This document shows positions 10,699-20,242 of a DNA stretch of 64,000 nucleotides, piece by piece. Numbering within the stretch: the stretch's first letter is position 1; each line of letters starts with the position of its first letter. Location: NCBI GenBank assembly GCA_024637155.1, contig JAGXFR010000025.1:25020-89019 (forward strand), written 5' to 3'. This DNA is from Burkholderiaceae bacterium. GTDB lineage: Bacteria; Pseudomonadota; Gammaproteobacteria; Burkholderiales; Burkholderiaceae_E. Below the pieces are notes generated by a model, which saw nothing but the letters and a program-made list of their open reading frames with translations, was not told the DNA's origin and did no database searches. The translations under genes were made by a program, and so were the position numbers.

Positions 10699-11267
10699 GG
10701 TTCCTCGCTGCTTTCGGTGGCTGCACGCTCGGCCAGTGCCGCGCGCAAACAGCGGTAGAGGTCGCGGTAGTGGCGTCCCGGCTGCCCGCGGGCGTGCTCC
10801 GCGCGTGCCGGGGCGACCAGCGCCTCGACCTGAACTGCGGCTTCGCCCTCGCCGTGGCGCGCGCGCCATTCCGCGAGCGCCCCGGCATCGGCGAGCAGGC
10901 GTTCGCGCCAGCGCTCGGCGGCATGCATCTGCGCGACTTCCGCGCGGTGCCGGTCCCCGCCCGAATCGAGCGCGTCCGCGATGCGCTCGGCGTCGGCCTC
11001 ACGCATCAGCTTTCCGATCAGCTGCGCCTGGCGGCGCAGCGCGCCGTTGCTGCGAATCCGCCGCGCGAGCGCGATGGCCTCGAGCAGCCCTTCGTCGAGG
11101 CCCATTGCCGCGACCTTCTCGGGAGACGACGCCACGAGTCGCTGCCCGAGCGCCTGCAGCGCGTGCGCGTCACGCTTGCGCTGCGACTTGCTCGGGCGCT
11201 CGTCGCTTTCGGTGGCGGAATTGGCGCCGTCGACGGGTGCGTCAGGGCGGGATCGGGATGGCCGCAT
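10695..11267 (-). CDS. darP: Ribosome biogenesis factor DarP (YjgA, DUF615)
   Basis: 190 residues from ATG 11267; an in-frame ATG at 11321 would add 18 residues and cannot be excluded, as neither start has a clear SD. The family signature K-S-Q-R-K-R-D-A-H-A-L-Q-A-L-G is at about 25-40, followed by A-L-A-R-R-I-R and R-R-Q-A-Q-L-I-G-K-L-M-R and a charged helical C-terminus. DarP binds late pre-50S particles and helps the peptidyl transferase centre mature. It is divergent from pmbA and coupled to mogA downstream. Confidence 0.88.
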   Translation of the reverse strand: MRPSRSRPDAPVDGANSATESDERPSKSQRKRDAHALQALGQRLVASSPEKVAAMGLDEGLLEAIALARRIRSNGALRRQAQLIGKLMREADAERIADALDSGGDRHRAEVAQMHAAERWRERLLADAGALAEWRARHGEGEAAVQVEALVAPARAEHARGQPGRHYRDLYRCLRAALAERAATESSEEP

Positions 11268-11341
11268 GGCTCGGGTTGGTGGGTTCGTCGCTGTCGGTGC
11301 CGGAAACAGCGCGGCCTGCATGGTTCGCAGGGGCACGCTGC

Positions 11342-11347
11342 TATGAT
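11342..11347 (+). promoter_or_regulatory. Candidate -10 box of pmbA
   Basis: TATGAT lies 25 bp before the pmbA start in the intergenic region divergent with darP. No good -35 element is visible at the usual spacing. Confidence 0.4.
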
Positions 11348-11372
11348 AACTCGCAGCAAAACAGGGGTTGGG

Positions 11373-12713
11373 ATGTTCCAATACGATGCAGAAAGTCTGA
11401 AGGAGTTCGCCGGAGCCATCCTGCGACGCGCGGAGGAACTCGGCGCGACGGGTTGTTCGGTCGACGTCTCCGAGGATGCCGGTCTCGAGGTGAACGTGCG
11501 GCGCCGGCGCGTCGAGACGATCGAGCAGACCCGGGACAAGGGGATGGGCGTTACCGTCTACATCGGAACGCGGCGCGGACACGCAAGCAGCAGCGACTTC
11601 GACCTTGGCGCATTGCGTGAAACCGTTTCGGCGGCCTACGAAATCGCGCGTTTCACGGCCGAAGACCCTTGTGCCGGGCTGCCGGAACCGGAAACGCTCG
11701 CGCGCGACCCGCCCGAGCTGGATCTGTTTCACAAATGGGATATCGACGCGGAGCGCGCGATCGCGATCGCCCTGGAGGCGGAAGCCGCGGCCTTCGAGGC
11801 GAGCCCGCTGATCCGCAATTCCGAGGGGGCCTCGGTGTCGGTCGGGCACGGTCACTTCTTTTCGGCCAATTCGCTGGGGTTTTCCGGCGGCTACCGCTTC
11901 AGCCGGCACTCGCTGGGGTGCTCTCCGATCGCCAAGCGCGGGCGCGACATGCAGCGCGACGACTGGTACACGGCGCACTGCGATCCGCGGCGACTCGCCG
12001 AACCGCGCGCGGTGGGGCACTACGCGGCCGAGCGCGCGCTCGCCCGGCTCGGGTCACGGCGCGTCAAGACGCGCAACGCGCCGGTGCTCTTCGAGTCTCC
12101 GCTCGCCTGCGGACTGCTCGGCCATCTGGTGCAGGCCATCAGCGGCACGGCCCTGTATCGCAAGGCGACCTTTCTCGTGGACTCGCTGGGCCAGGAGGTG
12201 TTTGCCCCGCATGTCGACATCGTCGAGGATCCGCACCGGCGCGGCGAGCCGGGCAGTGCCCCCTTTGACGCCGAGGGCGTCGCGACGCGCGCCCGTACCG
12301 TGGTCGAGGCCGGCGTCGTGCAGGGCTATTTCCTGTCGACCTATTCGGGGCGCAAGCTCGGCATGCCGTCCACCGGCAGCGCCGGTGGATCGCACGGACT
12401 TTCGCTGACGAGCCGGCACACCCGGCCGGGCGATGACCTGGACGCGATGCTGCGCCAGCTCGGCACCGGACTCTTCGTCACCGAACTGATGGGCCAGGGC
12501 GTCAACTACCTGACGGGGGACTACTCGCGCGGTGCGAGCGGATACTGGGTCGAGAACGGCACGATCGCATATCCGGTCGAGGAGATCACGATCGCCGGAA
12601 ACCTGCGCGACATGTTCGCCTCGATCCAGGCGGTGGGCGCCGACGTCCTGTTGCGCGGCAACAAGCGCTGCGGCTCGATCCTGATCGAGAACATGGCGAT
12701 CGCCGGGACCTGA
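11373..12713 (+). CDS. pmbA: Metalloprotease PmbA (TldE)
   Basis: 446 residues from ATG 11373; the open frame continues upstream across darP, which I exclude. The protein has the TldD/PmbA fold: an N-terminal domain with D-V-S-E-D-A-G-L-E-V-N-V-R-R-R-R-V-E-T, a central F-S-A-N-S-L-G-F-S-G-G, and the C-terminal Y-S-G-R-K-L-G-M-P-S-T-G-S-A-G-G and E-I-T-I-A-G-N-L-R-D-M segments. PmbA/TldE pairs with TldD to form a heterodimeric peptidase involved in microcin maturation and CcdA degradation. PmbA itself lacks the HExxxH zinc site that TldD carries, and none is visible here. tldD is not in this window. Confidence 0.95.
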   Translation: MFQYDAESLKEFAGAILRRAEELGATGCSVDVSEDAGLEVNVRRRRVETIEQTRDKGMGVTVYIGTRRGHASSSDFDLGALRETVSAAYEIARFTAEDPCAGLPEPETLARDPPELDLFHKWDIDAERAIAIALEAEAAAFEASPLIRNSEGASVSVGHGHFFSANSLGFSGGYRFSRHSLGCSPIAKRGRDMQRDDWYTAHCDPRRLAEPRAVGHYAAERALARLGSRRVKTRNAPVLFESPLACGLLGHLVQAISGTALYRKATFLVDSLGQEVFAPHVDIVEDPHRRGEPGSAPFDAEGVATRARTVVEAGVVQGYFLSTYSGRKLGMPSTGSAGGSHGLSLTSRHTRPGDDLDAMLRQLGTGLFVTELMGQGVNYLTGDYSRGASGYWVENGTIAYPVEEITIAGNLRDMFASIQAVGADVLLRGNKRCGSILIENMAIAGT

Positions 12714-12723
12714 GGCCGTCGCC

Positions 12724-13293
12724 GTGAACAAGGCGTTTGTGCGCGAGAGCGAAGGCGAGGGCGACGAAGAGGACGATGCCCCGGCCGTCGCAGCGCTGCC
12801 GCCCGGAACGAAGAATTACATCACCGACGCCGGTCACCGGCGCCTGCGCGACGAGCTGTTGGCGCTGCTCGATGTGGAGCGCCCCGAGGTCGTGCGCACG
12901 GTCACTTGGGCCGCCTCGAACGGCGACCGCTCCGAGAACGCGGACTACATCTACGGCAAGCGTCGTCTGCGCGAAATCGACCGGCGCATCCGCTTCCTCA
13001 CCCGCCGGCTCGATGCGGCGGAAGTGGTCGATCCGTCGCGCCAGGAGAATCGCGACCGCGTGTTCTTCGGCGCGACCGTGCGCCTGCTGCGCAACGACGA
13101 ACGCGAGGAGACGCTGACGATTGTGGGCGTCGACGAGGTGGATCCGGCGAGCGGCAGGATCAGCTGGATCTCGCCGATCGCGCGCGCGCTGCTGCGCGCG
13201 AGCGTGGGTGAGCGCGTGAGCCTGCGCACGCCCGCTGGCGTCGACTGGATCGAGATTCTCGAGGTGGACTACCCCGCGCCTGCCGACTCCTGA
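12724..13293 (+). CDS. greB: Transcript cleavage factor GreB
   Basis: 189 residues from a GTG at 12724, ten bases after pmbA. It has an acidic N-terminal extension of about 25 residues before the usual GreA/B start (N-Y-I-T-D-A-G-H-R-R-L). The coiled-coil domain contains V-T-W-A-A-S-N-G-D-R-S-E-N-A-D-Y, with the acidic tip residues that coordinate Mg2+ in the RNA polymerase channel, and K-R-R-L-R-E-I-D-R-R-I. The C-terminal domain holds S-P-I-A-R-A-L-L. The R-R/K-R pattern and length favour GreB over GreA. It rescues backtracked RNA polymerase by RNA cleavage. Confidence 0.93.
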   Translation: MNKAFVRESEGEGDEEDDAPAVAALPPGTKNYITDAGHRRLRDELLALLDVERPEVVRTVTWAASNGDRSENADYIYGKRRLREIDRRIRFLTRRLDAAEVVDPSRQENRDRVFFGATVRLLRNDEREETLTIVGVDEVDPASGRISWISPIARALLRASVGERVSLRTPAGVDWIEILEVDYPAPADS

Positions 13294-13324
13294 GGGGTGC
13301 GGCCCGGTGCACGGGGCGACGCGC

Positions 13325-15631
13325 CTAGTGGCGCCGAGCCACGCGACGCACTTCGGGCAGGTGGCGCAGGTTGCGCAGCAGTTTCGCCAGGTGGACGCGA
13401 TCGCGCACCTGCACGGCGAATTGCAGCCGGCCCGTCTCCATCGCGTCTTCTTCCATCGAGACGTTGACGATGTTCGCTTCGCCCGAGGAGATCTCGGCGG
13501 CGATCTTGCCGAGTACGCCACGCTCGCTGTGCACCACCACCTCGATTTCGGTGCGATACAGCGTCCCGGCCTCATTGGCCCACTGCACGTCGATCCAGCG
13601 CTCCCGATCCTTTTCGCGGTTGCGTCGCGCCGCCTTGCAGCTGCGGCGGTGCACGATCAGGCCGTGGCTGCCGCGCAGGTGACCGACAATCTGGTCTCCG
13701 GGCACGGGGTTGCAGCAGGGCGCATAGCTGACCGCACCGCTTTCGTTCCCACGGATCATCATCGGAGCGAGCCGGGGAATCAGCATCGCAGCGGTGGTTT
13801 TGCCCGCGATGCGCAGCGCCAGCGAGCGGGCCTCAACCTTCGCCAGCCGCTTGCCGACGCCGATGTCGGCGTGCAGCTCTTCGAGACTCTTCACGCCCGC
13901 ATCGCGCACGGACATCTCGAGCTTGGCCGGATCGACTCCGGCGAGATCGACGTGCAGCGCCACAAGCGCCTGTTCGAGCAGCTTGCGCCCGAGCTCGACC
14001 GACTCCCAGTACTCCATCGTGCGCAGGTAATGGCGAATCTCGGAGCGCGCTTTCGCGGTGCGCACGAACGGCAGCCAGTTCGGATTGGGCTTGCTCTGCG
14101 TATCGGTGAGCACTTCCACCACGTCCCCGTTCTGCAGTTCGGTGCGCAGCGGCGCCGGGGCATTGTTGACGTTCGCCCCGATGGCCTGATTGCCGATGTC
14201 GGTATGCACCATGTACGCATAGTCGACGACGGTGGCTCCGCGGGGCAGCGCGCGAATCTCGCCGCGCGGCGTGAACACGTAGACCGCATCCGGGAACAGG
14301 TCGACCTTGACATGCTCGAAGAACTCGAGCGAATCGCCGGTCGTGCTCTGAATGTCGAGCAGGGACTGCAGCCAGTGGTGGGTGAGCTTCTGCAGATCCG
14401 AGAAGCTCTCGTCCTCGGCCTTGTAGAGCCAGTGCGCGGCCACCCCCGACTCGGCGATGCGCTGCATCTCGCGGCTGCGGATCTGGAATTCCACCGGGGT
14501 GCCGAAGGGGCCGACCAGCGTCGTGTGCAGCGACTGGTAGCTGTTGATCTTCGGGATTGCGATGTAATCCTTGAAGCGCCCCGGCACCGGCTTGAAGGTG
14601 GCGTGCAGCGCGCCGAGCGCGAGATAGCACTGCGGCACGGTGTCGACGACCACGCGAAAGCCGAAGATGTCGAGCACCTGCGAGAAGGACAGCCCCTTCT
14701 CCTTCATCTTCCTGTGGATGCCGTAGATGGATTTCTCGCGGCTGACGATCTCCGCCGTGATGCCGACTTCGGGAAGCGCGCGCTGCACGGCCTCGAGAAT
14801 GCGCGCGAGCACTTCGCGGCGATTGCCGCGCGCCGCCTGCACCGCCTTGCGCAGGACCCGATAGCGCATCGGGAACTGGTGCTTGAAGGCCAGGTCGAGG
14901 AGGTCGTTGTAGACGCGATAGAGCCCGAGGCGGCTGGCGATCGGCGCGTAGATGTCCAGCGTTTCCGTGGCGATCCGGCGCCGGCGGGTGGGGCTCACCG
15001 CTTCGAGCGTCTGCATGTTGTGCAGCCGGTCGGCAAGCTTGATCAGGATGACGCGAACGTCGCGGGCCATCGCGAGCAGCATCTTGCGGAAACTCTCGGC
15101 CTGCTGCATTTCCCGTGACGAGAAGGCGATGCGCTCGATCTTGGAGAGGCCATCGACCAGCTCTGCGACTTCGCTGCCGAAGCGCTCGTGTAGATCCGTC
15201 TTGGAGACTCCCGAGTCCTCGAGCGTGTCGTGCAGCAGCGCGGCCATGATCGATTCGGCGTCGAGTTTCCAGCCGGCGCAGATCTCCGCAACGGCAATCG
15301 GATGGCAGATGTAGGGCTCGCCGCTCGAGCGGAACTGGCCCAGGTGCGCTGCGTCGCTCAGGCGGTATGCGTCCCGAATCCGCGCCTGGTCGGGCTCGGG
15401 GAGATAGGCGCCCACCATGCTCATCAGGTTGCCGATCGTGGCGACCTGCACGCGCGCGCGCGGGGACGCCTGGGCGGCGCGCGTACGCGTGCCGACACCC
15501 GTCGCGCCCGCGCCAGTGCTGCGCGGCGCTCGTCGTGCCGGGCGCTCGTCGCGGTCGTCAGGCCCGGGGCGTGCTCCGGGCCGGCGGTCCGTCGTGGGGT
15601 CGCTGGTTGCGGGGGGGTCGAAACCACTCAT
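13325..15631 (-). CDS. spoT: Bifunctional (p)ppGpp synthetase/hydrolase SpoT
   Basis: 768 residues, last gene of the yicC-gmk-rpoZ-spoT operon. A low-complexity N-terminal ~60 residues rich in R/P/G precedes the HD hydrolase domain, which keeps the catalytic A-A-L-L-H-D-T-L-E-D-S motif (about residue 130). The synthetase domain follows (S-I-Y-G-I-H-R-K-M, I-N-S-Y-Q-S-L-H-T-T), then TGS (V-Y-V-F-T-P-R-G-E-I), helical and ACT domains. With both catalytic motifs present it should make and degrade (p)ppGpp, complementing the synthetase-only RelA at 7799. The ATG at 15631 is used; the basic N-terminal extension is longer than in E. coli SpoT. Confidence 0.95.
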   Translation of the reverse strand: MSGFDPPATSDPTTDRRPGARPGPDDRDERPARRAPRSTGAGATGVGTRTRAAQASPRARVQVATIGNLMSMVGAYLPEPDQARIRDAYRLSDAAHLGQFRSSGEPYICHPIAVAEICAGWKLDAESIMAALLHDTLEDSGVSKTDLHERFGSEVAELVDGLSKIERIAFSSREMQQAESFRKMLLAMARDVRVILIKLADRLHNMQTLEAVSPTRRRRIATETLDIYAPIASRLGLYRVYNDLLDLAFKHQFPMRYRVLRKAVQAARGNRREVLARILEAVQRALPEVGITAEIVSREKSIYGIHRKMKEKGLSFSQVLDIFGFRVVVDTVPQCYLALGALHATFKPVPGRFKDYIAIPKINSYQSLHTTLVGPFGTPVEFQIRSREMQRIAESGVAAHWLYKAEDESFSDLQKLTHHWLQSLLDIQSTTGDSLEFFEHVKVDLFPDAVYVFTPRGEIRALPRGATVVDYAYMVHTDIGNQAIGANVNNAPAPLRTELQNGDVVEVLTDTQSKPNPNWLPFVRTAKARSEIRHYLRTMEYWESVELGRKLLEQALVALHVDLAGVDPAKLEMSVRDAGVKSLEELHADIGVGKRLAKVEARSLALRIAGKTTAAMLIPRLAPMMIRGNESGAVSYAPCCNPVPGDQIVGHLRGSHGLIVHRRSCKAARRNREKDRERWIDVQWANEAGTLYRTEIEVVVHSERGVLGKIAAEISSGEANIVNVSMEEDAMETGRLQFAVQVRDRVHLAKLLRNLRHLPEVRRVARRH

Positions 15632-15681
15632 ACCGCAAGCCTACCTGCCCATGGCGGGCAGGGGAAGAGAAAGCGTTTCGC

Positions 15682-15885
15682 TCAGGTGGGTACGCGACGC
15701 AACATCTCGATGCCGGTCAGGCCGGCGGCGATCTCGCGCAGGGCGGTGACGGTGGGCTTGTCCTTCGCTTCGAGCTTGGGTGCATGCCCCATCGCAAGCA
15801 TGCGCGCGCGATAGGTTGCCACGAGGGCGAGTTCGAACCGGTTGGGGATTTGTTTCAGGCAGTCTTCGACAGTGATGCGTGCCAT
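15682..15885 (-). CDS. rpoZ: RNA polymerase omega subunit RpoZ
   Basis: 67 residues from ATG 15885. The sequence [10 protein letters not shown] and [14 protein letters not shown] is diagnostic of omega, which stabilises beta-prime during RNA polymerase assembly. It lies between gmk and spoT on the same strand, the canonical position. The frame is open upstream but runs into gmk. Length is shorter than E. coli omega (91) but typical of betaproteobacteria. Confidence 0.95.
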   Translation of the reverse strand: MARITVEDCLKQIPNRFELALVATYRARMLAMGHAPKLEAKDKPTVTALREIAAGLTGIEMLRRVPT

Positions 15886-15938
15886 TCCAGTCGCTCTCAG
15901 GTGTTGTACGCGCGCACCGCTGGCGCACGCGCGGGGAA

Positions 15939-16580
15939 TCAGTCCTGCGTGGACCCGACACCAAGCGACGCGAAGAATTCGGGGTCTCTCGCGCGCTGCT
16001 GTGCGTACCGGGTTCGAGCCGCTTCCACGATCGCGTCGAGTTGCCCCAGCGCGCTCGCAAAGTCCTGATTGATAATAACATGCTGAAATCGCCCAGCCTC
16101 GCGCATTTCGACCCGTGCGGCGCTCACGCGCTGCGCGATGACCGCGGGGGAATCCTGGCCGCGGCGCGTGAGCCGCTCCTCCAGCGCCGCGAGCGACGGC
16201 GGCGCGATGAAGATCCCCACCGCGTCGCGAAATACCTGGAATACCTGCACCGCACCCTGCCAGTCGATCTCGAGCACGATGTCGTGCCCGGCGCGCACCT
16301 GCTCCTCGATCCAGGCGCGCGAGGTCGCGTACCCGTTGCCATGCACCTGTGCCCACTCGAAAAACGCTCCCGCCGCGCGGTGCGCCTCGAATTGTTCGGG
16401 GGTGACGAAGAAATAGTCGACGCCGTCGCGCTCCCCGGGGCGCGGAGCGCGCGTCGTGAACGAGACCGAAAGCACGAGCCGTGGCTGGCGCTCGAGCAGC
16501 GCGCGCACCAGGCTGGTCTTGCCGGCTCCCGAGGGCGCGACGATGACAAACAGGCTGCCGGCGTGGGAAAGATCGCTCAT
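15939..16580 (-). CDS. gmk: Guanylate kinase
   Basis: 213 residues. The P-loop [10 protein letters not shown] is at about residues 15-24, followed by [20 protein letters not shown], which binds GMP, and I-D-W-Q-G-A. It phosphorylates GMP to GDP for nucleotide synthesis. Its ATG overlaps the stop codon of yicC by 4 bp, so the two are coupled. Confidence 0.97.
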   Translation of the reverse strand: MSDLSHAGSLFVIVAPSGAGKTSLVRALLERQPRLVLSVSFTTRAPRPGERDGVDYFFVTPEQFEAHRAAGAFFEWAQVHGNGYATSRAWIEEQVRAGHDIVLEIDWQGAVQVFQVFRDAVGIFIAPPSLAALEERLTRRGQDSPAVIAQRVSAARVEMREAGRFQHVIINQDFASALGQLDAIVEAARTRYAQQRARDPEFFASLGVGSTQD

Positions 16581-17494
16581 TCCAGGTTCTGCAGTTGCTC
16601 GCGGATCTGTTCGATGCGCAGCTTCATCTCGACCGCGGCGCTGGTGAGGTCGATCGCCGCCGCCTTGGCGCCGAGCGTGTTGGCTTCCCGGTTGAGTTCC
16701 TGAACGAGGAATTCCAGCTTCTTGCCCACCGGTCCCGGTCCCGCAAGAATGCGCCGGAATTCGGCGAGGTGGCTGCGCAGGCGCCCGATTTCTTCGGCCA
16801 CGTCGACGCGCAGCCCGTAGGCAGCCACTTCCTGGCGCACTCGTGCCATGGTCTCCTCGAGCGGCACGGCGGTACCGCTGGTCACCTCGCCGAGCGCCGC
16901 GCGCAGGCGTTCGGCAAGCCGCGTTTCATGTGCCTCCAGCAGCGCCGGACCGGCCTCGGCGACCGCCGCGACGAAAGCTTCGATCTCCTCGACGCGCTCG
17001 CGCACGAACACCACGAGCTTTTCGCCTTCGCGGGTGCGCGCGGCGACGAACTCCTCGATGGCCTGCGCCGCCGCGCCGAGCACATCATCCTGCACATCGG
17101 GGGTGTCGCCGGCGTCGGCGAGCACGCCCGGCCAGCGCAGGATTTCGCCGGTCGACGGGGGGCGCGACTGCGGGAAACGCTCGCCCACCGTGGCCAGCAG
17201 CGTCGCCAGCCGGTCCAGCGCCGCCTCGTCGATCGCGTTCGCATCGGCTCCCGCCGAGCGTCGCATCGAGACCCGGCACTCGAGCTTGCCGCGCAGCACC
17301 CGGGCGGTGATCTTCTCGCGCAGCGCGGGCTCGCAGGCCCGCTGATCGTCGGGCAAGCGGAACGCGAGGTCCAGAAAGCGCGAATTCACGCTGCGCAACT
17401 CGACACTCAGCTGTCCGGCGGCTGCCTCGCGGGTGGCGACCGCGTATCCGGTCATGCTCTGAATTGGACGCCGTTCGGCGGTTCGCTGGGTCAA
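16577..17494 (-). CDS. yicC: YicC-family endoribonuclease
   Basis: 305 residues from a TTG start at 17494. TTG is preferred because AAGGAG sits 8 bp before it, whereas the in-frame ATG at 17455 (start M-T-G-Y-A) has no SD; the latter would give 292 residues, close to E. coli YicC (287). The N-terminal YicC domain ([17 protein letters not shown]) and the C-terminal DUF1732 ([31 protein letters not shown]) are both complete. YicC acts as an RNase affecting small-RNA stability. It is the first gene of the yicC-gmk-rpoZ-spoT operon. Confidence 0.92.
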   Translation of the reverse strand: MTQRTAERRPIQSMTGYAVATREAAAGQLSVELRSVNSRFLDLAFRLPDDQRACEPALREKITARVLRGKLECRVSMRRSAGADANAIDEAALDRLATLLATVGERFPQSRPPSTGEILRWPGVLADAGDTPDVQDDVLGAAAQAIEEFVAARTREGEKLVVFVRERVEEIEAFVAAVAEAGPALLEAHETRLAERLRAALGEVTSGTAVPLEETMARVRQEVAAYGLRVDVAEEIGRLRSHLAEFRRILAGPGPVGKKLEFLVQELNREANTLGAKAAAIDLTSAAVEMKLRIEQIREQLQNLE

Positions 17495-17602
17495 GGAGTC
17501 TGCTCCTTCCGGTGAAAGACCGTAAAATCGCGTTCCGGAACAATCAGGTCACGCAACGTCACCCACCGCGCAGCGCGTCGGGCGGCAAAAACCGAGGACG
17601 CG

Positions 17603-18637
17603 ATGGGTTCGCAAACCAATGCGCCACTACCAGACGGCCTCGAGATCGGGGGCTACCGTATTGTAAGGAGAATCGCCAGCGGCGGATTCTCGATCGTCTA
17701 CCTGATCGAGGACGCGCAGGGTCAGCAGTTCGCGCTCAAGGAGTTCCTTCCCAGCAACCTGGTGCGGCGGCGCGAGGGGCAACGCGTTGTCGAAGTCGCC
17801 GAGAAGGACCTGATCACCTTTCGCAATGGTCTGAAGTGCTTTTTCGAGGAAGGGCGGGCGCTCGCGAAGATCTTCCACCCCAATGTCGTGCGCGTGCTCA
17901 ATTTCTTCCGCGCGAACGAGACCGTCTACATGGTGATGGCCTTCGAACAGGGGCGCAGCCTGCAGGAGGTGGTGCTGCGTCACCGCGGCCGCAGCGGCGG
18001 GCTGGTGATGGCGGAGCGGCACGTCGCGCGGGTTTTTGAGCCGGTCATGAGCGGGCTGCGCGAGGTGCACGCGAGCCGGTTGCTGCACCTGGATCTCAAG
18101 CCCGCGAACGTCTACATCCGGCTCGATGGCACGCCGCTGCTGCTCGACTTCGGCGCGGCGCGACGCACGCTCGACGCCGACGGGCCCAAGCTCTTCCCGA
18201 TGTATACGCCCGGCTTCGCGGCCCCCGAGCTATACCGGCGCACCCTCGCGCTCGGACCCTGGTCGGACGTCTACAGTCTCGGGGCGAGCATGTACGCGTG
18301 CCTCACCGGTGCGCCGCCGCAGCCCGCCGACCAGCGTGAACTCGATGACCGGCTCGGGTCCTCGCTCGCCAAGCTGGTCTCCGCAGGCCTGACGCCGGCG
18401 CTCATCGACCTGATCGGCTGGTGCCTCAAGCTCAATCCTCTCGAGCGCCCGCAGAGCGTGTTCACCGTGCAGCGCACCCTGCGCCGGATTGCGCTGGACC
18501 GGGCGAGCATGGACGCGACCGCGGCGCCGATGTCGGTCCCGCCGCCGACGCGCACGTTGCGGCGCTGGCTCGACACACTCGGCACGCGCCGCGCGAGCGA
18601 ACCGGGCAGCGGCCCGAGCACGAAGTCCCAGGGCTGA
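17603..18637 (+). CDS. Cytosolic Hanks-type serine/threonine protein kinase
   Basis: 344 residues with a bacterial eukaryotic-like kinase domain: glycine-rich loop I-A-S-G-G-F-S-I-V-Y (about 24-33), invariant Lys46 in A-L-K-E-F, catalytic loop H-L-D-L-K-P-A-N-V-Y (HLD in place of HRD), and metal-binding L-L-D-F-G-A-A-R. There is no transmembrane segment or PASTA domain, so it is a soluble enzyme; the C-terminal ~60 residues look disordered. The PP2C phosphatase follows 16 bp downstream on the same strand, forming a kinase-phosphatase pair. Targets are unknown. GAGGA lies 5-9 bp before the ATG. Confidence 0.9.
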   Translation: MGSQTNAPLPDGLEIGGYRIVRRIASGGFSIVYLIEDAQGQQFALKEFLPSNLVRRREGQRVVEVAEKDLITFRNGLKCFFEEGRALAKIFHPNVVRVLNFFRANETVYMVMAFEQGRSLQEVVLRHRGRSGGLVMAERHVARVFEPVMSGLREVHASRLLHLDLKPANVYIRLDGTPLLLDFGAARRTLDADGPKLFPMYTPGFAAPELYRRTLALGPWSDVYSLGASMYACLTGAPPQPADQRELDDRLGSSLAKLVSAGLTPALIDLIGWCLKLNPLERPQSVFTVQRTLRRIALDRASMDATAAPMSVPPPTRTLRRWLDTLGTRRASEPGSGPSTKSQG

Positions 18638-18653
18638 GCGCAAGGAGGCCGTG

Positions 18654-19568
18654 GTGCGTTTCTCGATCTACCAGGACACCCTGATCGGCAGCAGGGCCAT
18701 GAACCAGGACCGCATGGGCTACTGCTTCACGCGCGACACGCTGTTCATGGTGCTGGCCGACGGAATGGGCGGACACCTGCGCGGCGAGGTCGCTTCGCAG
18801 ATCACGCTCCAGGCATGCGCAGCGGCCTTTCAGGCCGGGGCGCTGCCGCGCCTTGCGGATCCGGAGGGATTCCTCGACTCGGCGCTGCGCCGTGCGCATC
18901 GCGAGATCCTGCGCTATCAGGTCGAGCACCGGTTGCCCGAGGCGCCGCGCACGACGGTGGTCGCGTGCGTGGTCCAGGACGACCGGGCCTGGTGGGCGCA
19001 TGCGGGGGACTCCCGACTGTATTGGGCGCGTGGCGGGCGGGTGCTCGCGCGCACGCAGGATCACTCCAAGGTGCAGAGCCTGGTGAGCCTCGGCCTGATT
19101 CGCCCCGACGAGCACGACACGCATCCGGAGCGCAACAAGGTGCTCAATTGCCTTGGCTCACCCTTTGATCCGCTGGTCGAACTTGGCCCCGGCGGGCGCC
19201 TCGAGGAGGGCGACGTGCTGCTGCTGTGCAGCGACGGCGTATGGTCGGCCTTTGACGACCAGGAGTTGTGCGAGGGGCTCCACGGCAGCGCTCTCGACGA
19301 ATCGGTGCCGGCCATTGTTCGGGGAGCGGTGGAGCGGGACGGCTCGCTGGCCGACAACGCCACCGCGCTCGCGATGGTGTGGGGGGCGCAGGAGCAGGCC
19401 AGCGGAACGATCTCGTCGGGCGAGGTGCCGCAGGGCGCGATGACCACGACGATCGCCCTGTCGAGCGCAGAACCGGGCGCGGCCGGAGACGTGCTCTCCG
19501 AGGAGGAGATCGAGCGCACGATTCGCGAGATCCGCGAGGCGATCGAGCGCAGCGGGGGCGGGAAGTGA
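18654..19568 (+). CDS. PP2C-family serine/threonine phosphatase
   Basis: 304 residues from GTG 18654, chosen because AAGGAGG ends 5 bp before it. PP2C metal-binding motifs are present: N-Q-D-R-M-G-Y, V-L-A-D-G-M-G-G-H, W-W-A-H-A-G-D-S-R-L-Y, L-L-C-S-D-G-V-W and S-L-A-D-N-A-T-A-L. It should dephosphorylate substrates of the adjacent kinase (17603-18637). The C-terminal ~40 residues end in a charged helix (E-E-I-E-R-T-I-R-E-I-R-E). The stop codon overlaps the GTG of rdgB. Confidence 0.92.
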   Translation: MRFSIYQDTLIGSRAMNQDRMGYCFTRDTLFMVLADGMGGHLRGEVASQITLQACAAAFQAGALPRLADPEGFLDSALRRAHREILRYQVEHRLPEAPRTTVVACVVQDDRAWWAHAGDSRLYWARGGRVLARTQDHSKVQSLVSLGLIRPDEHDTHPERNKVLNCLGSPFDPLVELGPGGRLEEGDVLLLCSDGVWSAFDDQELCEGLHGSALDESVPAIVRGAVERDGSLADNATALAMVWGAQEQASGTISSGEVPQGAMTTTIALSSAEPGAAGDVLSEEEIERTIREIREAIERSGGGK

Positions 19569-20242
19569 GCCACGCCGGGGCCGCAACATCGTCCGGCCAT
19601 TCAGCGGCGGAGGGGGGCACGGGGCTTCGCGTGGTGTTGGCCTCGAGCAATCGCGGGAAGCTGCGCGAACTCGCCGCGCTGTTGACGCCGCTCGGACTGG
19701 AGCTGGTGTCGCAATCCGAGCTCGGCGTTGCTCCGGCAGACGAGCCGCATCCGAGCTTCATCGAGAACGCGCTGGCGAAGGCACGCCACGCCAGCCGCGT
19801 GACCGGGATGCCCGCGATCGCGGACGACTCGGGGATTTGCGTGACCGCGCTGGGAGGCCGCCCGGGGGTTCGCTCGGCGCGTTTTGCCGCCCACGGCGAG
19901 GAAGCGAGTGACGACGCGCGCAACAACGCGCGCCTGCTCGCCGAACTGGCGGGCAAGAGCGAGCGCAGTGCCCATTACTATTGCGCGCTGGTGTTCGTGC
20001 GCGACGCGGTGGATCCGCGGCCGATTTTCGCCGAGGGCACGTGGCACGGCGAAGTGAGCGCGGCGCCGCGGGGCAGAGGCGGATTCGGCTACGACCCCTG
20101 TTTTCTGCTCCCGGAACTGGGCTGCACGGCGGCCGAACTCGACCCCGAACACAAGAACCGGATCAGCCATCGCGCTCAGGCGATGCGCGCGCTCGCCGCA
20201 CGGCTCGCCAGCGAGCGGGAACTCCCGGGCCCGGCGCGGTGA
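19565..20242 (+). CDS. rdgB: XTP/dITP diphosphatase RdgB
   Basis: 225 residues from GTG 19565, which overlaps the phosphatase stop (GTGA) and follows a G-rich SD. The HAM1 fold is clear: V-V-L-A-S-S-N-R-G-K-L-R-E-L, H-P-S-F-I-E-N-A-L-A-K-A-R-H-A, A-D-D-S-G-I-C-V and G-F-G-Y-D-P-C-F. It removes dITP/XTP from the nucleotide pool. The first ~17 residues before the fold are unusual and may mean a later start. RNase PH (rph), which often precedes rdgB in this class, is absent here. Confidence 0.95.
   Translation: MSHAGAATSSGHSAAEGGTGLRVVLASSNRGKLRELAALLTPLGLELVSQSELGVAPADEPHPSFIENALAKARHASRVTGMPAIADDSGICVTALGGRPGVRSARFAAHGEEASDDARNNARLLAELAGKSERSAHYYCALVFVRDAVDPRPIFAEGTWHGEVSAAPRGRGGFGYDPCFLLPELGCTAAELDPEHKNRISHRAQAMRALAARLASERELPGPAR

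Noticed and set aside
7799..15631. relA and spoT together as an unusual duplication
   Set aside because: A synthetase-only RelA plus a bifunctional SpoT is the normal state in beta- and gammaproteobacteria.
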